A stretch of 7,465 bases of DNA from Savagea sp. (GTDB taxonomy: Bacteria > Bacillota > Bacilli > Bacillales_A > Planococcaceae), in assembly GCA_030152585.1 (NCBI GenBank), contig JASLJC010000036.1, forward strand, positions 1-7,465. The letters run 5' to 3'. A program made the translations under genes and the position numbers. How positions within the stretch are numbered: position 1 is the stretch's first letter; the number at the start of each line of letters is the position of its first letter. Shown one piece after another: positions 6,219 through 7,465 of this stretch. The notes under the pieces are model-generated. The model worked only from the letters and a program-made list of their open reading frames with translations. It did no database searches and was not told the DNA's origin.

Positions 6219-6957
6219 AAGGTATATAATAAAACTCTTGATGTAGCTTCCAGCGATTATCTTCATACATAAATTCAATTCGTAAAATATCTTCCATCAA
6301 ATGCTCTGACATCATTTCGTATTGATTCACGTCGATGACGAGACGATTATCTTTTTGCTCAACAATTTCGTAATAATCTGCGATATAACTGACACTACTA
6401 TCTGCATAAGGGTGACACGTATAATGAAAAATACAACCGCTATCGCATGAATAACGAGGAACTTCATTACCTTTTGTTCGAAGGTGCTCTTTTTGATGTT
6501 CGGTAAAAAAATCTTCACGGTACGCAATCATCGCATCGCCTAACCCTGGACCTAATTCAACATCGTGATCAAATTCGTATTGAAATACCTCTTCAACTAT
6601 TTTGGAAATTTCACCTATTAATTGTCCTGCCTCTTCGTAAGATACTTGTGGAATCGACGGTTTTTCTTTCGGTCGTTCTTTTTCCTCTACTAGTTCATTG
6701 TTTGATTTCGGTTCAATTGATTGTAAAGCGACAGATTGTTCCGATGATGTCGGTTCAGTTGGTTTTGAAGCGGGAGACTGTTCCGGTGATGTCGGTTCAT
6801 CGTCTATTTGTTGTTCCTTCGGTGCATCAGTGTTAGATACAGTCTGTTTCGGACTTGATTGTTCCGGCTGCTCTTCAACAACGAGTGGAGATACTCCTTC
6901 GCAACTTGCAAGCAGCACGATACTACTGATTATGAAAATTTGAACGATTGACTTCAT
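6217..6957 (-). CDS. Putative lipoprotein with Pro/Glu/Ser stalk, function unknown
   Basis: This 246-residue protein begins with a lipoprotein signal: MKS, a hydrophobic core (4-16) and the lipobox LLASC, with C19 the predicted lipidated residue, so it should be anchored outside the membrane. Residues 20-104 form a low-complexity stalk rich in Pro, Glu, Ser, Gln and Thr, containing a 14-residue tandem repeat starting EPTS (54-67, 68-81, partial from 82). The C-terminal domain (about 105-246) alternates helix and strand and ends in RIEFMYEDNRWKLHQEFYYI, a pattern recalling NTF2-like folds (weak). It holds a compact Cys/His cluster, C171, C175, H178, C181, H182. The ATG at 6957 is chosen because AAAGGAGG lies just upstream. 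The longer frame from 6978 would translate that ribosome site as KRRR and spoil the signal peptide. The gene is convergent with the permease and downstream of the dehydrogenase. I do not recognise the family. Confidence 0.82.
   Translation of the reverse strand: MKSIVQIFIISSIVLLASCEGVSPLVVEEQPEQSSPKQTVSNTDAPKEQQIDDEPTSPEQSPASKPTEPTSSEQSVALQSIEPKSNNELVEEKERPKEKPSIPQVSYEEAGQLIGEISKIVEEVFQYEFDHDVELGPGLGDAMIAYREDFFTEHQKEHLRTKGNEVPRYSCDSGCIFHYTCHPYADSSVSYIADYYEIVEQKDNRLVIDVNQYEMMSEHLMEDILRIEFMYEDNRWKLHQEFYYIP
6708..6799. repeat. 42-bp in-frame tandem repeat (2.2 copies) in the lipoprotein stalk
   Basis: Copies start at TCGGTTCA in 6708-6749, 6750-6791 and a partial third in 6792-6799. They share TCGGTTCA at the start and TGTTCCG.TGATG at the end, with several substitutions in the middle. 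The length is a multiple of three, so it encodes a 14-residue unit beginning EPTS or EPKS when read on the minus strand. It probably arose by duplication and is a candidate for length variation between strains. Confidence 0.8.
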
Positions 6958-6962
6958 ATTTC

Positions 6963-7016
6963 TCCTCCTTTTTGTCATTTTACTTCATAAAAATGACAAA
7001 AGTTTGAAAAGGAGGA
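6963..7016 (-). promoter_or_regulatory. Long hairpin enclosing the lipoprotein ribosome binding site
   Basis: On the minus strand an anti-Shine-Dalgarno stretch TCCTCCTTTT (complement of 7007-7016) is mirrored by AAAAGGAGGA (complement of 6963-6972), the ribosome site of the lipoprotein gene. Inside these lie perfect 12-bp arms TTTTGTCATTTT (6970-6981) and AAAATGACAAAA (6990-7001) around an 8-base loop. The inner and outer arms overlap by three bases, so the exact fold will choose between them. No T tract follows on either strand, so this is not a normal terminator. In a transcript reading through from the dehydrogenase gene the ribosome site would be paired. Confidence 0.6.
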
Positions 7017-7022
7017 ACTATT

Positions 7023-7465
7023 TTATTTAAAATCGCCAACTGTCGGATTTTGAATATAATGACCGCCTTCAATTTGTAATGTTTGTCCCGTCATAAATTT
7101 CGACTCGTCGCTTGCTAAGTAAACGAATGCGTATCCGATATCAGACGGCTCTCCATGATACGGTAATGCATTATGTCGTTCAAATGTTTGCAACAGTTCA
7201 TCTGATAAGTTATTGCGCGCAGCCGGTGTTAAAATAAGACCAGGCGCTACTACATTACAACGAATACGATCTTTACCGTATTGACTTGCGATATAACGCG
7301 TTAAATTGACGACAGCTGCTTTTGATGCACCGTATGCACTTCGAATAGAATCCCCGAAAAATCCAGCCATTGATGCCGTGTTAATAATCGAACCGCCTCC
7401 TCTTTGTCGCATATGAGGAATCGCATAACGTGTACCGATTAAAACACTTTTGACATTCACATTCA
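7023..7465 (-). CDS. Short-chain dehydrogenase/reductase (SDR), C-terminal part, cut by window edge
   Basis: This is the C-terminal 146 or so residues of a classical SDR oxidoreductase, which uses NAD(P)H to interconvert alcohol and carbonyl groups. Counting from the Val codon at 7460, the catalytic Ser is S30 (in NTASMAG), and the Tyr and Lys are Y43 and K47 (YGASK), with the usual 13-residue Ser-Tyr spacing. VVAPGLILTPA (70-80) is the PG motif after strand 6, and FMTGQTLQIEGGHY is the C-terminal family motif, with Glu where Asp is usual. The visible start reads N-V-N-V-K, the central family motif, so the GTG at 7460 is internal. About 100 residues, including the TGxxxGxG cofactor loop, lie beyond the window. 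The stop is 65 bases before the lipoprotein start, and no good terminator or promoter lies between, so cotranscription is likely. The substrate cannot be told. Confidence 0.93.
   Translation of the reverse strand, partial: NVNVKSVLIGTRYAIPHMRQRGGGSIINTASMAGFFGDSIRSAYGASKAAVVNLTRYIASQYGKDRIRCNVVAPGLILTPAARNNLSDELLQTFERHNALPYHGEPSDIGYAFVYLASDESKFMTGQTLQIEGGHYIQNPTVGDFK

Noticed and set aside
6412..6447. c-type heme binding site in the lipoprotein
   Set aside because: The motif would need C-x2-C-H. Here the residue three before C181 is His, so the spacing does not fit.
6958..6978. Longer lipoprotein start giving MTKRRRN before the signal peptide
   Set aside because: Those codons are the ribosome binding site of the start at 6957.
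6970..7001. 12-bp inverted repeat as an intrinsic terminator of the SDR gene
   Set aside because: The stem is pure A/T apart from two pairs and no T tract follows on either strand. The minus strand runs straight into AGGAGG.
7458..7460. GTG as the true start of the SDR protein
   Set aside because: The codon before it reads Asn, giving the N-V-N-V-K core motif of SDR enzymes, so the protein continues beyond the window edge.

Overview
The window looks like chromosomal DNA from a low-GC Gram-positive bacterium of the Bacillales type. The grounds are strong AGGAGG-type ribosome binding sites 5-9 bases before most starts, an AT-rich sequence, a YtrA-type GntR regulator fused by ATGA overlap to an ABC transporter, a YcdB/YcdC-like protein and a YIP1-family membrane protein. 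I cannot name the species. Nothing suggests a mobile element, phage, CRISPR array, rRNA or tRNA.

Layout, left to right. (1) 35-1198 (+): a class I-like DNA photolyase with an intact catalytic domain but an N-terminal antenna domain about 50 residues shorter than in E. coli PhrB. (2) 1199-1344: a short convergent gap with a bidirectional hairpin. (3) 4111 down to 1345 (-): a two-gene unit, first a 700-residue cytosolic-looking repeat protein resembling YcdB/YcdC, then, 28 bases downstream, a five-helix YIP1-family membrane protein. (4) 4112-4252: a divergent promoter region. On the + side is a good sigma-A-like promoter (TTGCCA, 17 bases, TATACT) carrying two copies of ACTGTGTATA exactly 20 bp apart. 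(5) 4253-6179 (+): a tightly coupled three-gene operon of YtrA-family repressor, ABC ATPase and six-helix ABC-2-like permease. (6) 6180-6218: a strong hairpin shared with the convergent lipoprotein gene. (7) 6957-6217 (-): a lipoprotein with a repeat-bearing Pro/Glu/Ser stalk and a Cys/His cluster. (8) 7465-7023 (-): the C-terminal part of a short-chain dehydrogenase, cut by the window edge.

The YtrA-ABC operon probably represses itself through the direct repeats in its promoter, as usual for this family, and the transporter may respond to a cell-envelope or peptide signal (inference). The divergent YcdB-like/YIP1 pair shares the intergenic region and could share that control. This is the closest thing here to an undescribed module, but the link rests only on arrangement. 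At the right end, the lipoprotein has no clear promoter of its own. Its ribosome binding site can pair with an upstream anti-Shine-Dalgarno sequence, which would couple it to the dehydrogenase transcript in an unusual way.
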